Shown in pieces: positions 37,801-49,706 of a stretch of 64,000 nucleotides of DNA. Below the pieces are notes generated by a model. The model did not search any database and was not told the DNA's origin. It was given only the letters and a program-made list of their open reading frames with translations. The DNA comes from Trichoplax sp. H2. Taxonomy: Eukaryota > Placozoa > Uniplacotomia > Trichoplacea. The stretch spans positions 1 through 64,000 of the forward strand of contig NOWV01000240.1 in NCBI GenBank assembly GCA_003344405.1, written 5' to 3'. Each line of letters starts with the position of its first letter. Within the stretch, counting starts at the first letter, position 1. Made by a program: the position numbers and the translations under genes.

Positions 37801-38831
37801 CTACCCAGCATAATTTGAACCTTGTTAAATTGGCCTGAAGAAAGGAGTACCTTAGGATCGTCAGGGATAAATTGGCCGTCAATAACAGGCGTAAAAGCTT
37901 GAGGAAATTGAGATAAAATAGCTTCTTGCTGTTGTGATATTGTACTGATTGATAGAGATTGTAAACATTCAATCGTTAAATTTAATGTATTACGGCTGCA
38001 ATTAGTAGCGCTTGTAAATTGTTGAAAAATAATTTGAGCTTGATTTTTAGTCTTGATAGCGTGGGGTGAGAGTGGTGTACCACTTTGTAGAATGGCAGAT
38101 GTAAATAATGATCCACTGCTTGGAATAACGGTGTGTAAACCTACTGAAATTGCTCCAGCTGAACTGCCAACAATCCCAATATCATTACTTCTACCACCAA
38201 ATCGGACAATATTGTCCTTGATCCATGTTAAAGCTAATTGTTGATCACGTAAGGCGAGATTAGCTGGAATTTCACTATCAGTATTGCTATCTTGTCCTGA
38301 AGTTAAGAAGCCTAAAGCTCCTAACCTATAATTAACAGTAACAATCACCATCTCTTCTGTACTTGCTAAAGCAGAAGGATCCCACAGTGATCCACTACCG
38401 CAATTAAAATCGCCGTTATGAAACCATACCAAGACAGATTTATTGCCAGCTACATTAGGGATAGGAGTATAAATATTCAAGTACAAGCAGTCTTCACTGA
38501 TAGGTTGGCTATTGAGGAGTTCCTTATTATAGTCTAGACAGTTCCATTTTGAGGAATATTGCGGGCACGATGATTTATAATATGTCGCATTGTATATGCC
38601 TTGCCAATTCTGTGTCCACGGCAAGGCTGGTTTAAATCTCAAATTATTGGTTGGTGGTTGAGCATAGCGAATGCCAAGGAATGAATGAATATCGCCATTT
38701 AAGATATGGCTGACTTTGCCTTGTACTAGGCCATGATTTGTAACGACAAAAGAAGTCGTACTAGCAAGATTTGATTTATTCAAGACTAGTATCAAGAATA
38801 GGGTTAAGGCTAAATTGTATCTATTCATCAT
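34835..38831 (-). CDS. EstH: mucin-stalked transmembrane esterase-like protein
   Basis: Exons 37333-38831 and 34835-35408 give about 690 aa, the longest of the array. Donor is GTAAGT, acceptor follows ATTACAG, and the intron is 1924 bp. The split codon is AG|A (Arg), not the usual Gly. Signal peptide 1-23. Ser224 in GSSAG, Asp348 in NDG and His456 in VAHSME are kept, but the oxyanion loop is HNGD (138-141) in place of HGGG, so activity is uncertain. Exon 2 encodes EFWNTLIPQI and then an unusually long Ser/Thr-rich stalk of about 90 residues, with N-glycosylation sites (NLST, NFTT, NLSS, NSTS) and an acidic DDDVTGSGS segment. A transmembrane helix and a Lys-rich tail ending KTAVA follow. It starts upstream of CHID1, head to head with it. 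Confidence 0.88.
35409..37332 (-). other. Long intron of EstH
   Basis: 1924 bp from GTAAGT donor to CAG acceptor. Short open frames inside (such as 36720-36908) have no recognisable product. Nothing else seen. Confidence 0.7.
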
Positions 38832-40116
38832 TGAGGAGAACTTTAAAATTTAAAAATCTATGGAAACAAATGTAGTTACTGTCTGCGAATATTGGCGACT
38901 GTGCTTTAAGATTTTTAAGATTTAAGTTTTTCTTGAACGGGCAAAAGGTTAAAAATTATAACTTGAAAATATTTTTGTTCAGTCCGATATTTTTTCTTGG
39001 ATATGTCCTACCAATCGCGATAACAGAATAAACAGAAGGCAAGACTTGTACAGTATAATAGAGATCAATCCCGATCATAAGGCCATCGAAATTAATAAAA
39101 ATCAGTAATGTAAATGGATTACAATTGGTTGTAGATTTTTACTGAGGGTAATTTATTCTGACTAGGGAAAAAGAAAATGATTTTTTTGGGGGGAATCTCA
39201 AAAAATGAATAGATCAGAACATAAATTACCTTGTAGCTTCTGGCTTGACCTCTATATCAATTCTGAATAGCTAAATATCAGCGTTTCGAGTAAGGTATTA
39301 ATAACAGAGGATTACAATTGGACTAGTCATATAAGATTGGTCCCAAATAAATCATCGATCTTATAACCTGAAATTAATGATGAGACTAAAGGTAATATTT
39401 CCAACTTTATGCCCGGTTGCGTCAATTTTGTTGGTCAGCGCCTGCTATTTAGAATGGACAATAAATGTTTGTAGGCCGAAAGTACTGAAATTGAATTATT
39501 GGCAGTTATATATAGTCTTCTACAGTTTAATGCTATTTGAAAGTCATCTACAGTTAAGCTTTTAGTAGAATAGAGAGACAAGGAGATGATAGCACCACTT
39601 TCAATTGGTTCCATGGTAAATAATACGCGTATACAAAAGGTTTTTAAAGTTTTATCAATCTGCACTAAAATGATGGATGCCTTTTTTAAGAAAAGTTTTA
39701 TTCCTTTGTTCTTTTATTACTTATACTCTAACTCTTTTAGATCTAAAACAAAAATAACCAGTTTCTAAAGGAAATTTAGTTGTCAATCTGATCTCTCAAT
39801 AACATTCAATTCTTGGACGTTATTGTAAGAAGACGTTTCTCTATTCAATTTTATATCATGAATGTTATAATTACTTACTGTAGAAGAAGGCATGTTTCCT
39901 ATTCACTTGCCTTAAGAAACCATATCAAGTAACATCAAATTACGTATAAATGAGTTTAGAATTATTTTACAAAGAATCAATCAATAAATTAATAAGATTA
40001 ACGTCGTCATCCTTAACGAATAGCCTAATAATATTCTTAATGGAAGAAGTAAATGTTTACTTACTTTCTTATACTTTGAATACCAAAAATACCTACAAAA
40101 TATTGACATAGATAAA

Positions 40117-40440
40117 TAACAGACTATCAGCCACAATGATAGCGATATCTTTCTACTTTAAACTTGTCCGTAGGTATAGTTATCTTTAATAGAAGTTTAA
40201 GATATCATCGATGTATAATTTATGATCACCAATGTTGACTATAACTAAGTTTAAGGTTAATAACATGTGCTAAATGATTAACAGTCTATAAGCCACAATG
40301 ATAGCGATATCTTTCTACTTTTGAGCTTGCTGGTAGGTATAGCTATCTTTAATGGAGGTTTCAGATATCCTTTATGTATAATTGATGATCACTAATGGTG
40401 GTTACAACTAAGTTTAAAGTTAATGACACGTGCTAAATGT
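40117..40440. repeat. Tandem duplication, 2 x 162 bp
   Basis: Units 40117-40278 and 40279-40440 both start TAACAG and share 'GCCACAATGATAGCGATATC' followed by 'TTTCTACTTT', 'GGTATAG' and 'CGTGCTAAATG/CATGTGCTAAATG' text. Identity is near 88% by eye. Non-coding. Confidence 0.88.
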
Positions 40441-41686
40441 TGGATATAATTTTTAAATTTGATCATGGTGATGTGTCATGCTATCTATATTATTCTGCAT
40501 TGGAAAATTTCTTCAGAATGATCTGGTTATAAGTTCAATGTCCAAAATATTGATATACGAGTCATGTAAAAATTATCAATGTTAAAGCTAGCTATACTCT
40601 GATATTAGATAATGTATAAGAGTATATGCTGGATGCCCGTATACATCCTTAGTTGCATTGTATACTCTAATTCACATCTTGCATGGAGAATATTTTACTT
40701 TATGACATAATCTTTAATTCATCCATCCGCAGAATTTTCTTGACTGTTAACGTAAGTGAAGTACGTCTTCATCTTTGTCTACTTATATAATATGTGGAAA
40801 TATAATTTTTTATAAAAATTTCGAAACTATTTAATCATGATATTCTCTACTGAATATCTTTGATACGATCGTGGGCCAGAGAGTAAAATGTAGTCATAAT
40901 TTCCAATATTATCATTACTTTGAATATACTGCATAATTATTTATTTGCATCTATTTCGTAATAGCAGAGCTTTTTGTATGCTATAAAAAATAAATTAATT
41001 GAAGAATGATTGGTAACTAGTTAGCAATATCTATATTCTGCATACATAAACTCGCTGAGAAGCGTAGAAAAGTGAAGAAGTATTTTGGACTGGTACAAGA
41101 TTACCTTGACAATATTAAATGTATTCCATTCTCTTTCAGTTATGAAATAATACTATGGAGAGATTGAATTAGAATGATCCATTTTTGCTTCAGTGGAGGA
41201 AAAACATCATGAAGGAAATATGAATCATCAACGAATCGATCGGCTATCATTATTGACGTTATATTATACGCGTATGGCGAGATTTTCAATAGTGAGAAAG
41301 CTGTGCAGTTGAAAAACTGCACAACCACTGGAAATACGACGTTAAGTAATAATGAATTTCTACTCAGTTTCTCGACTGATTTATATACAGTAAATCTTAT
41401 AGATATTATTGATATCGCAATTAACGCTTGAGTCAGAGTTTAGCCAACATTTTACAGCATCTTTAGCAGGCTTTGCTTGAGTAAAAGTCCATTTTCTTGA
41501 GTTAGTGCATGAACTACTAGAAAGAAACTTTGTAGTAGTCCCGGGATTAGAGTTTAGGCAACATTTTATCAGGACGGCTACCATGGGCTACTCAACTAAG
41601 AATTCTCTCTCAAAAAGCCGCACTATCAACATTTCTCTTCTATACACAATTCATCCCACCAAATCCTTGTGTATTTTTAGTATCAT

Positions 41687-41749
41687 TAGTAGTGGGTAAA
41701 ATTTTAAACTCAAGTTAAAACTGAAGTTTAAAATTTTACCTCTACTACT
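41687..41749. repeat. Inverted repeat able to form a long hairpin
   Basis: A perfect 16-bp arm GGTAAAATTTTAAACT (41695-41710) pairs with 41725-41740 across a 14-base loop. Outside it the arms continue with one base offset (AGTAGTG against CTACTACT). It could be the core of a MITE or a structured RNA. No target duplication was found. Confidence 0.7.
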
Positions 41750-41849
41750 GCTTGGAAGTGAAAATCTTTCTAGCACCATTTGCATTTTGAGGGAGAATTC
41801 TTAGTAGAGTAGTGATTGTACAACGCATACGTCTAGTAGAGCACAGGAT

Positions 41850-42060
41850 ATAGACTACACTAGTTCTCGACAGTACAGTAGTACTGTGAGCGAGGATCGC
41901 GTTCGATCGTCGTCGGACAGGACGAAACACTGGACGGTGGGTAGGCGACTACCTGACGGGTGGACGGAAGAGTGGACGCGTACATCAATTCATCAACCAA
42001 CTCCAGGAGAGAGCGATTGGGAAGCCATCAACTGCCTTCGTCTAGCTTGATAGCAGTGGA
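41850..42060 (+). promoter_or_regulatory. CHID1: GC- and CpG-rich block, probable CHID1 promoter/5' UTR
   Basis: This stretch is clearly richer in G+C and CpG (for example GATCGCGTTCGATCGTCGTC, and the repeated GGACGG/GGACGC phrases) than the AT-rich surroundings. It ends directly before the CHID1 start codon. Promoter identity is inferred from position and composition. Confidence 0.45.
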
Positions 42061-42079
42061 GACATTCGATGCATTCATC

Positions 42080-45000
42080 ATGATATCGGTTAAATACCTT
42101 TTAATTACTGCTGGGTTGATTATGCTACTGAGATCATACTCTTCCTGGTTTAATTATGGCGTTACGCAGATCAATGGCAAAACTTCCAGTCAGGTCTGTT
42201 CTGAAGATCGTCTCGATAGGATGTAGGATGTAGTACATGCTTTGGTGGATTAGCTAATGGAGGATAGTAACACCGACCGATTATAATTAGTATAAATTGA
42301 AATCGGAGTCGATACCGTTAAGCTAGCCATCGTTGATTACTACACTATATGCATTAATACTAGTATCTATCATTAGCAAATGAGTAAATCGATTTATCAA
42401 TCAATCAATCGCTGCTAACGTAATCGAGATCTAGCCATAATTGTGCATGATCCTATGTCTTAAATGCAGTTAATCGTATCCATTATAACTAAATATTAAC
42501 ACTGGATACTCCTTGCTTGAATGATTCTCAGGGTGTGACCAATAAAAACGTCTTGGATCGAAAACTTGTCACCACCAAGACAAAATCTCAAGATATCATA
42601 AGAGAACATGGCCAATATCATGGTGATACACAAAAGAAATCCAATTCTGGTCTTTTCATCTTGGGCTATGTTACTCCTGTAAGTTCACTGTTTACAATGT
42701 CTTAAAGTAGATCAGATTACTGGAGATTATACTGTCATGATTTCAGCAATCACAGTAGTCTGCGTGTATCAAGGATAGCAATACTTTACAGTAAAACTGT
42801 GTGATGTAGGAATAGTCGATTTAATCTAATGAAGGAATTGTCGATTGTGTTAGTGTAAGGAAACGGCACACTTGTGCTATTCGTACTATGTGCCTGAATT
42901 TTGAGTTGCTCCATAGCAAACTTAAGAGCTAATACCTATCTATGCATATGTAGTATTATATAATAACAATGCATAAATAAAATTAATAAATTAATGAGTA
43001 CAAGTCAATAATGAATCAGTCTACTTGCATTAATATACGCGTATGCTATAAAAGTAACTCTTTTATAATAACATAACTAATCCATTCTTATACTCGTACA
43101 TATATTAATAATATATATATGCTTATATGCTAATAGTGGAATAACCATGGCTACGATGTGGCTAAAATATTCAATGGCAAGATCGCTGTTATATCACCCG
43201 TTTGGTTACAGATCAAGCGCAAGTAAGTAAAATTCATTTTGTAGTTTACCACAATAGTCGGCTTACTTGCACTCAGTTAAGGCTTTCTATCTATTACTTC
43301 ATATTATGCACGTGGGTGCACATTTGGTTAATGTCACTAAATTATTTCAACTGTCAATTACATATATTGTAAAATACGTACCTATCTACCTATATTAAAA
43401 GGAAAAGTTATATTTGCATAGACATGTTGAAAGCGCACCTTAAGAAATAAGTGTACCGGTGTCTCGTTAGACATCAGCAACTAAATAGCCACAGTATGCA
43501 TACTGCAATATACTGTATAAACCCTAGATACGTATATATTTAGGGTTAACTAAAGAAGATATACGTACTATTGATAAACGACAATAAAGTACACTACCTA
43601 TCAACTATAGACAAATAATTAACGGTCCGATGTAGCTACCACGGAAAGTAAGACGTAATTTGAATACAACTTTATTCGTTGTGTGCAATTACATCACCGT
43701 TGTTAATAGCATAGGCTGCACGTATGTATAATTCTAGTATTATTGATTAGTCTTAAACTTATGACATTCTCATAAAATTTGCTATTTTTTTTAATTGAAA
43801 GAGGAAATGGTGCGTTCTATATGACCGGTGATCATGACATTGATAAAGGATGGATAGCAGATGTCACACAAAATTCAACGACACAGATATGTAAGTAAAA
43901 TTGGCTGGTAGTCAAATTACTATAACATAGTGCCCATATTTATAGTACTGGCGAAACAGGCAAAAATATATTGCCGTCATTACTGTGGTGGACTAGGGTA
44001 CATTCATAGGGCTTAAGTGGGTAGTAGTCCATTTTAAAGTAGACATGTTAGCAATTATTAGCAGCATAGCTAATTTCTTTTAGGTACTGTATCCATTTAA
44101 AGATTCGTAAATATTGTGTTTGCTAGTTCCTAGGATTCTTTTTGATGGATGGACTGTACAACAATATTCTAACCTCTTTAAAGACGAAAAAGCAATGAAA
44201 AAACTTGGAAAATATATGGCAACGTTTTTAAAGGTAACTTTTAGAATTAGTTGGAGTACCAACACCGAACGTATAGTGTTGTACACCTTGTCGTATTAGT
44301 TTTGCGATGGTACTGATGGTAGTATACAGCGTGTTTACCAAGTCTCTACATACTTTACTGAAAATATATGTTTATATTATTGCTATGTGTTGCAGCAGTT
44401 TTTGCACGCTGATATAAAGTACTGTATTTGTACGTCAGTTTAAGTCACATTTATTTCATTTTTATTTATATAAAGACAGTTGTAATACACTGTACTATCA
44501 CTTATTTAAATTTTTATACAGAAAAATCAATTCTCCGGAGGCGTTATTGAAATATGGAGTCAACTCGGTGGTTACTTTAAAAAGTAAAATTTGAAATTAT
44601 TATCCATTCTAGTTCATCAAGAATTATACTCATATCCTTGTAACAACTATACCTAATGTGAATCTATGGTGTTCAATTTAGCGATTTACTAGATTTGACG
44701 ATATATCTAGCAAATACTTTCCATGCTGAAAATTTAAAAATCGTTTTGGTTATTCCTCCGCCTATCTACAAAAAGTTTGCTGTAGATAAATGGAATTATG
44801 ACTAAAAATTTAATAAAATTTTTCATGGAATAATATTAACCATCATTATCTTATGTACCAATTCAAGTGATCTTGATGGCACTTTTCGGAAAAGTGATTT
44901 TGAAGTATTAGCACCGTATGTCGATTATTTTAGTCTGATGACGTACGATTATTCTTCTCCTCAAAGGTAGGATAACGTTTATTACTGTATCTATAGAGGA

Positions 45001-45884
45001 ATGCTTCATGAAAATATTGAAGGATTGTTTTACTTTAGATCAGTAATAAACCGGAACCCAATGATTTCAACTGTTCTTAAGCTTTCTATCAACTTCTATT
45101 TCAATTAGTCCCGGACCAAATTCACCAATTGCTTGGGTAAGAAAATGTATCAAACTATTGGTGCCAGATGAGGGGCCATCTAGATCGAAAATATTAACTG
45201 GACTAAACTTTTATGGCAATGATTATTCTACAACTGGAGGTGGACGTAAGTATTTGATACTATAAGTTGTTTGCATTATTTCCTTAAGCTTACCATGTGT
45301 ACGATTTCTAAAGCCATCATAATGTATACGTTAATATTTCGCTCATATTTAATCAAATTTCCTCTTGCGATATATTTCCATAGCCATCATAGGTCCAGGG
45401 TAAGTTAAACTGAAATCAACGACGACCCTGTTGTCATCACTCGTATATACGTATGTACTGTAATATTGAACTACATGATGCTACTATCATCCTATGGTAG
45501 GTATATTGACATTTTAACTAAGAATAAGCCTAAAATAAAATGGAATTCAAAAATTGCTGAACATATAATAGAGTACAAGAAGCAGTAAGTAAATATATTT
45601 AACCAAGAAATAATATATAGCTGTTAAGTTGGGCTAGGAAATAACGAGTTAACTTATTTTTCATGTTGTAGCGGTGTCTCTCATTCCGTCTATTACCCAT
45701 CGCTAAAGGTCGGTTTTTGCAATACCATAAATTGAGTTATACAAGAATTAAATAGCGAATAAACTATCTCACTTTACACTTTTAGTCAATACAAGCTCGC
45801 GTGGATCTTGCTAAGAAATTAGGAACTGGTATTTCAATTTGGGAATTGGGCCAAGGATTAGATTTTTTCTACGATTTGTTGTAA
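42080..45884 (+). CDS. CHID1: Chitinase domain-containing protein 1 (CHID1/SI-CLP), GH18-like
   Basis: Twelve exons in consistent phase: 42080-42193, 42532-42678, 43137-43222, 43802-43890, 44127-44233, 44522-44583, 44682-44774, 44868-44966, 45109-45249, 45501-45584, 45672-45708, 45786-45884. They sum to 1158 bp, 385 aa, close to vertebrate CHID1 (about 390). The N-terminal hydrophobic segment ([13 protein letters not shown]) is a signal sequence. Diagnostic segments in order are [85 protein letters not shown] and [16 protein letters not shown] at the C-terminus. The GH18 acidic motif is degenerate (SGGVIEIW: last Glu kept, Asp residues lost), so a lectin-like, secreted or lysosomal role is likelier than chitin hydrolysis. 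The least certain junctions are the donors after 44774 (GTTTGC) and 45249 (GTATTT). An upstream in-frame ATG at 41960 exists but would bury the signal sequence. Confidence 0.93.
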
Positions 45885-46432
45885 GGATTTACGACATTAT
45901 TATGATCAATCTCGCTCTTCTACTGTTGTTGCATTAGCAATGCCAATTACCCTAAAATCCAGAAACATTTTAAAAAATTCTTCACTGTTTATTATCAAGA
46001 GTTTTTGAAATAATATTAGTTAGATATTGTATTTAAGAAAAATACGCCAAAGTTGAAAAGTAAACAACACGGTTTCAGCCACATCTGATAAATGTATTGA
46101 CTGTTGTATAATATTAGCTAACGAATTTCTTAAATTCTGGAAAGCATTTTCAGACACTTATATTATAACATTCACATATTTTTATTGTAGTACTATAGCA
46201 CTTTAAACTTTAAGTTAGTAAGATACTTTGAATTCGTAATAAATGAGCTATTAAGTGAAATATGAAAGCTTTTCAATCTGTATAAACTCCTGCCATATTG
46301 AGAAAGATAAATTAGCATATTTAAGATGGAATAATAATCTTCATAAAGTATACGATTATCATAAAGCCTTTATAATACCATTAAAAGCAATCACATTTAA
46401 AAGATAGTAAATTAAAATCAAGAAGAATTCAA
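45885..46432. other. Convergent intergenic DNA between CHID1 and EstI
   Basis: 548 bp between the stop codons of two convergent genes. It should hold both 3' UTRs. No clear structure was recognised. Confidence 0.5.
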
Positions 46433-48512
46433 CTATAACTCATCTGATGGCCTAGGCGTATCTACTCGTGTGGTTTCTTTAATTTTTTTCGGCTTTGGTA
46501 GTATTACTTTCGTTTCTTTGGAATCTTTACTAGTTGGCGGGTATTCATAAAACTCTTCAATAAATTCCTCCTCGAAGACTGTTGGTTCTTGGAGTGCTTC
46601 CGTTAGTATTGGTATCATACTATTCCAGAATGCAACGTTATTCGCTCGCCTTCGTTGTCGCAATTCTACGTTTTCACCAATATAGTAATAGAATTGTGTC
46701 TTGTTATCGTACGGTAGCCATTCTTTTTCAAGCGAGGGAAAAGCCGGTTTTCTACAAACAGAGAATTTAACTCATAAACTTTAATCAAATTTTATCCTTT
46801 AGTAGATGAGCACTAACTATATATGATACGTAGTAACATGCAATTTTATTAATTAGATCATAGTTCAAACTGCTAGGGCAGATCGCTATAGTCTTCAAGA
46901 ATAAAAATTAATGTCATCCCTAACAAGCTATTTTGTAGGGTTCACATTGCTACTATCGAGTCCGTAAATATTCGCATTCAACTTACCCCGCTTTAATAAA
47001 ATTACCCCATAAATTCATCTTTAATTTACTGACAATTTTATCTTTGAAAGAATATTTATCTCGAATGTGAAATGGCTGCTCGAATGGGTAACCAAATAAA
47101 TACGTTAATTCCATAGTTTTAGCAACACCTTGCTCAGGTTTAAAATAACCTGACTCTTTGGTACGAAAATCAAAGTGGTATTGATACGTAGTTACTCCAA
47201 ACTTCGAAAATTGATTAGCGGCATATGCAGCCGGGGCAATAGCATAAGCATCAGATAGACAAGCAAACAAGCTTTCCCGATATTGAGTACGATTATAAGG
47301 ATGGTAATGATCTTTATACTGGAACTTAATTGCCTCTCTTATTGGATCTGCATATTGATTAAAGATGATATCAATGGATTTCTGGTAAACTTTCTCATCG
47401 ATACCGCCATCACTAATAAACTTATTAATTTCTTGCAAATAGTATAGACCTTCATCGGAAACCGTGCCGATCATAACCTCATCCAAATGGAATTCTCCTG
47501 CTTCCATTTCCATCTTAGTATCATTTTCGAACATATTTTTATGATTTACTAAATTGAAAGGCATAAAATGCTTCAGTAAAAGTGTGCTTTGAGCTGCCAT
47601 GATACGGTCAGTAGATTTCGACATTAAACATTCTAATATGACTGATTTGGTGCTATTAGGACAATTTAATTCAGTCAGCATCGTATTTAATATTTGTGTA
47701 GAACGATTTAGGTCTAAATGAGCGCCGCCAGTGGTAAGTGCAGTGCCACTCATTAAGATTGCTCTAGAGAAATAGCGTTTATAATCTGGGTTATATTTTC
47801 TCATCAAAATATGATAGCCAACAGCCATAGCACCAGCAGAGTTACCGCCTAATGTTATTTGATTGGGATCACCACCATAATCGTCGATATTATTATATAC
47901 CCACTTCAAGGCGACCATTTGGTCTAGGAAACCTAAGTTAGGCTCAATAACGATCTCACGATTTTTGTCATCGAAACCTGTTAAAAATCCAAACGCTCCT
48001 AATCGAAAATTGAAAGTTACCACAACTATATTCTGATGCTGAGAAAGAACCTGACCTTGCCAATTAGCTCCGCTACTAAATTCGAGGGCTCCCTCGTGAA
48101 CAAATAGAAAGACTGGTAATTTTCGATCGGTTTGAATGTTCGGCGTGTAAATATTTAAATATAAGCAGTCTTCACTTTGTTGTGCTTCATCACTTCTTGG
48201 ATCAACACGATGACTAAATGGGTAGTGATTGAAAATCTGAGGACAAGAAGGTTTAAATCGTGCTAAAACCATTTCCTTTTTCCATGCTACTATCGGCTTC
48301 GGTGGTTGAAAGCGTAAATCGCCAACAGGTGGTAAGGCATAAGGTACACCTAAAAATCGATAATGCGGCTTACCAAGGACTTCTGTTTTTATGCCCTTGA
48401 TAGGGCCAAGCTTAGTTTCTAATGATACAGCTGAAACCCAAGCATTATTAATGATTGATAGTAATATTAGTACTATCACGAAATTTAGATTTAACGATTT
48501 TAAAGATATCAT
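46433..48512 (-). CDS. EstI: soluble esterase-fold pseudoenzyme ending in SDEL
   Basis: Exons 46987-48512 and 46433-46751 give about 614 aa. Donor is GTAAGT, acceptor follows TTTGTAG, and the split Gly codon joins FIKAG to KPAFPS. Signal peptide is 1-28. Ser225 in GNSAG and Glu354 in DEG are kept. The catalytic His is Lys465 (VAKTME), and the oxyanion loop HGGG is HEGA (139-142). Exon 2 encodes AFWNSMIPIL, then an acidic stretch (EEEFIEEFYEYPP), a Lys-rich stretch and a C-terminus PRPSDEL with no transmembrane helix. SDEL resembles KDEL-type ER retrieval signals, so an ER-luminal non-catalytic protein is inferred. It uses Glu as the acid, unlike its Asp-using neighbours. Confidence 0.9.
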
Positions 48513-49706
48513 ATCCGATCAACAATAATCAACATGGATAATAATTTTTATGATTACTCAATATTTTGTGAAAACGCTCGTTTTATACGGTTCTTTTCAA
48601 TTACATTATACATTACCAAAATGACTCAATGTCTCAACTTGACAATAGGGAAAAGCAAAATAGAATATGATTACGTTAAGAATAAATATGTTAATGATGA
48701 GGAGTTCAGACACCATTGATATTATAATAACGTGACCGAAGTAACAATTCGTAGACTGCAAAAAATTGAGTCGCCATAGTGATTGGTGGGGCAATGAATG
48801 CATCGTAAGAAGATGAAAGGTTAACACCGACTGCTACACTGAATTTGATGAGTTAGATGTTGTTATTGCTGGTATAAACGCTTTTGAAAATGTTGATTCT
48901 ATTATACGAGCTGTGAGCTTATGTTTATAAAGTGTATAATCAATACTTGGGACTGAAATTTCACCTATAAAACAGGAGAGGTTATATTATGATTAAAGTT
49001 GGTCACATTCTAGTCACTCCAGTGGAGCTAATTATTACTTATTGCAAACTAAATTGTTATCAAATATCAGTAATAACAGCAATTAAATACTATAGCTTTG
49101 TAGAGTAGCGGCAACGATTCTAATGACCACATCATACTAATGGAGCTTTAGGAAGGTTATAATTGGCGATCGTTGCATTTATGGAAAACATTGAATAAGA
49201 CCTGGCTATAATGGACTTACTGATGTTAATGGAACTTGCAGTTACATTAGAATGTGCAGTTATTTACCAGGGTTAAGTTAATACATTGACAGTATTTTGA
49301 TAATACCTAAGTAATTAAATCAGGAGGTATTTTCTGAATGTGAAAGCATCAGTACTAGCGTTGAGCTTTGCAATGATTACACATAAATGATTCAAACAAC
49401 ATTCATTTTTATTTTAGTGAAATTAAAGTATCGTTAGCGAATATAACTTGAATAAATAAAGCCATATTAAAATAATATAATTAAATATGCACAAATAAGT
49501 TTGCGTTTTATTTGACTTAGCTATCATAGGGTTTCGATAAGAATGCAACATTATATGTAAGTTGTAGTTGGAATTATGAAATGTGTAATAAATTATTTTC
49601 CTGCGAGATTACAAGCTATGCAGTTTAAATTACGAATCATGTAAATTAGTAGTGCCTATACTTTTAGCTAAAGCTTTGATTTTAATACAATAATAGTTGG
49701 TTATTC
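48513..49706. other. Intergenic DNA between EstI and EstJ
   Basis: 1.2 kb with no gene recognised. Open frames at 48534-48827 overlap on both strands and appear to be chance. Confidence 0.45.

Larger units (their letters stand above)
38832..42079. other. Divergent intergenic region between EstH and CHID1
   Basis: About 3.2 kb between two head-to-head genes. It holds a tandem duplication (40117-40440), a hairpin (41687-41749) and a GC- and CpG-rich block just before CHID1 (about 41850-42060). Overlapping open frames at 39377-39768 and 41381-41930, on both strands, have no recognisable product. Confidence 0.5.

Noticed and set aside
39377-39768. Overlapping open frames on both strands in the EstH-CHID1 spacer
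   Set aside because: No family resemblance, and both strands are open equally, as expected by chance.
41381-41930. Two minus-strand frames and a plus-strand frame upstream of CHID1, with a short internal repeat (GTTTAG(C/G)CAACATTTTA)
   Set aside because: No recognisable domain and no splice partners toward EstH. The region is better explained as promoter and 5' DNA.
44080-44299. Mutually antisense 60-70 codon frames
   Set aside because: The plus-strand one is only CHID1 exon 44127-44233 running into its introns; the minus-strand one is its shadow.
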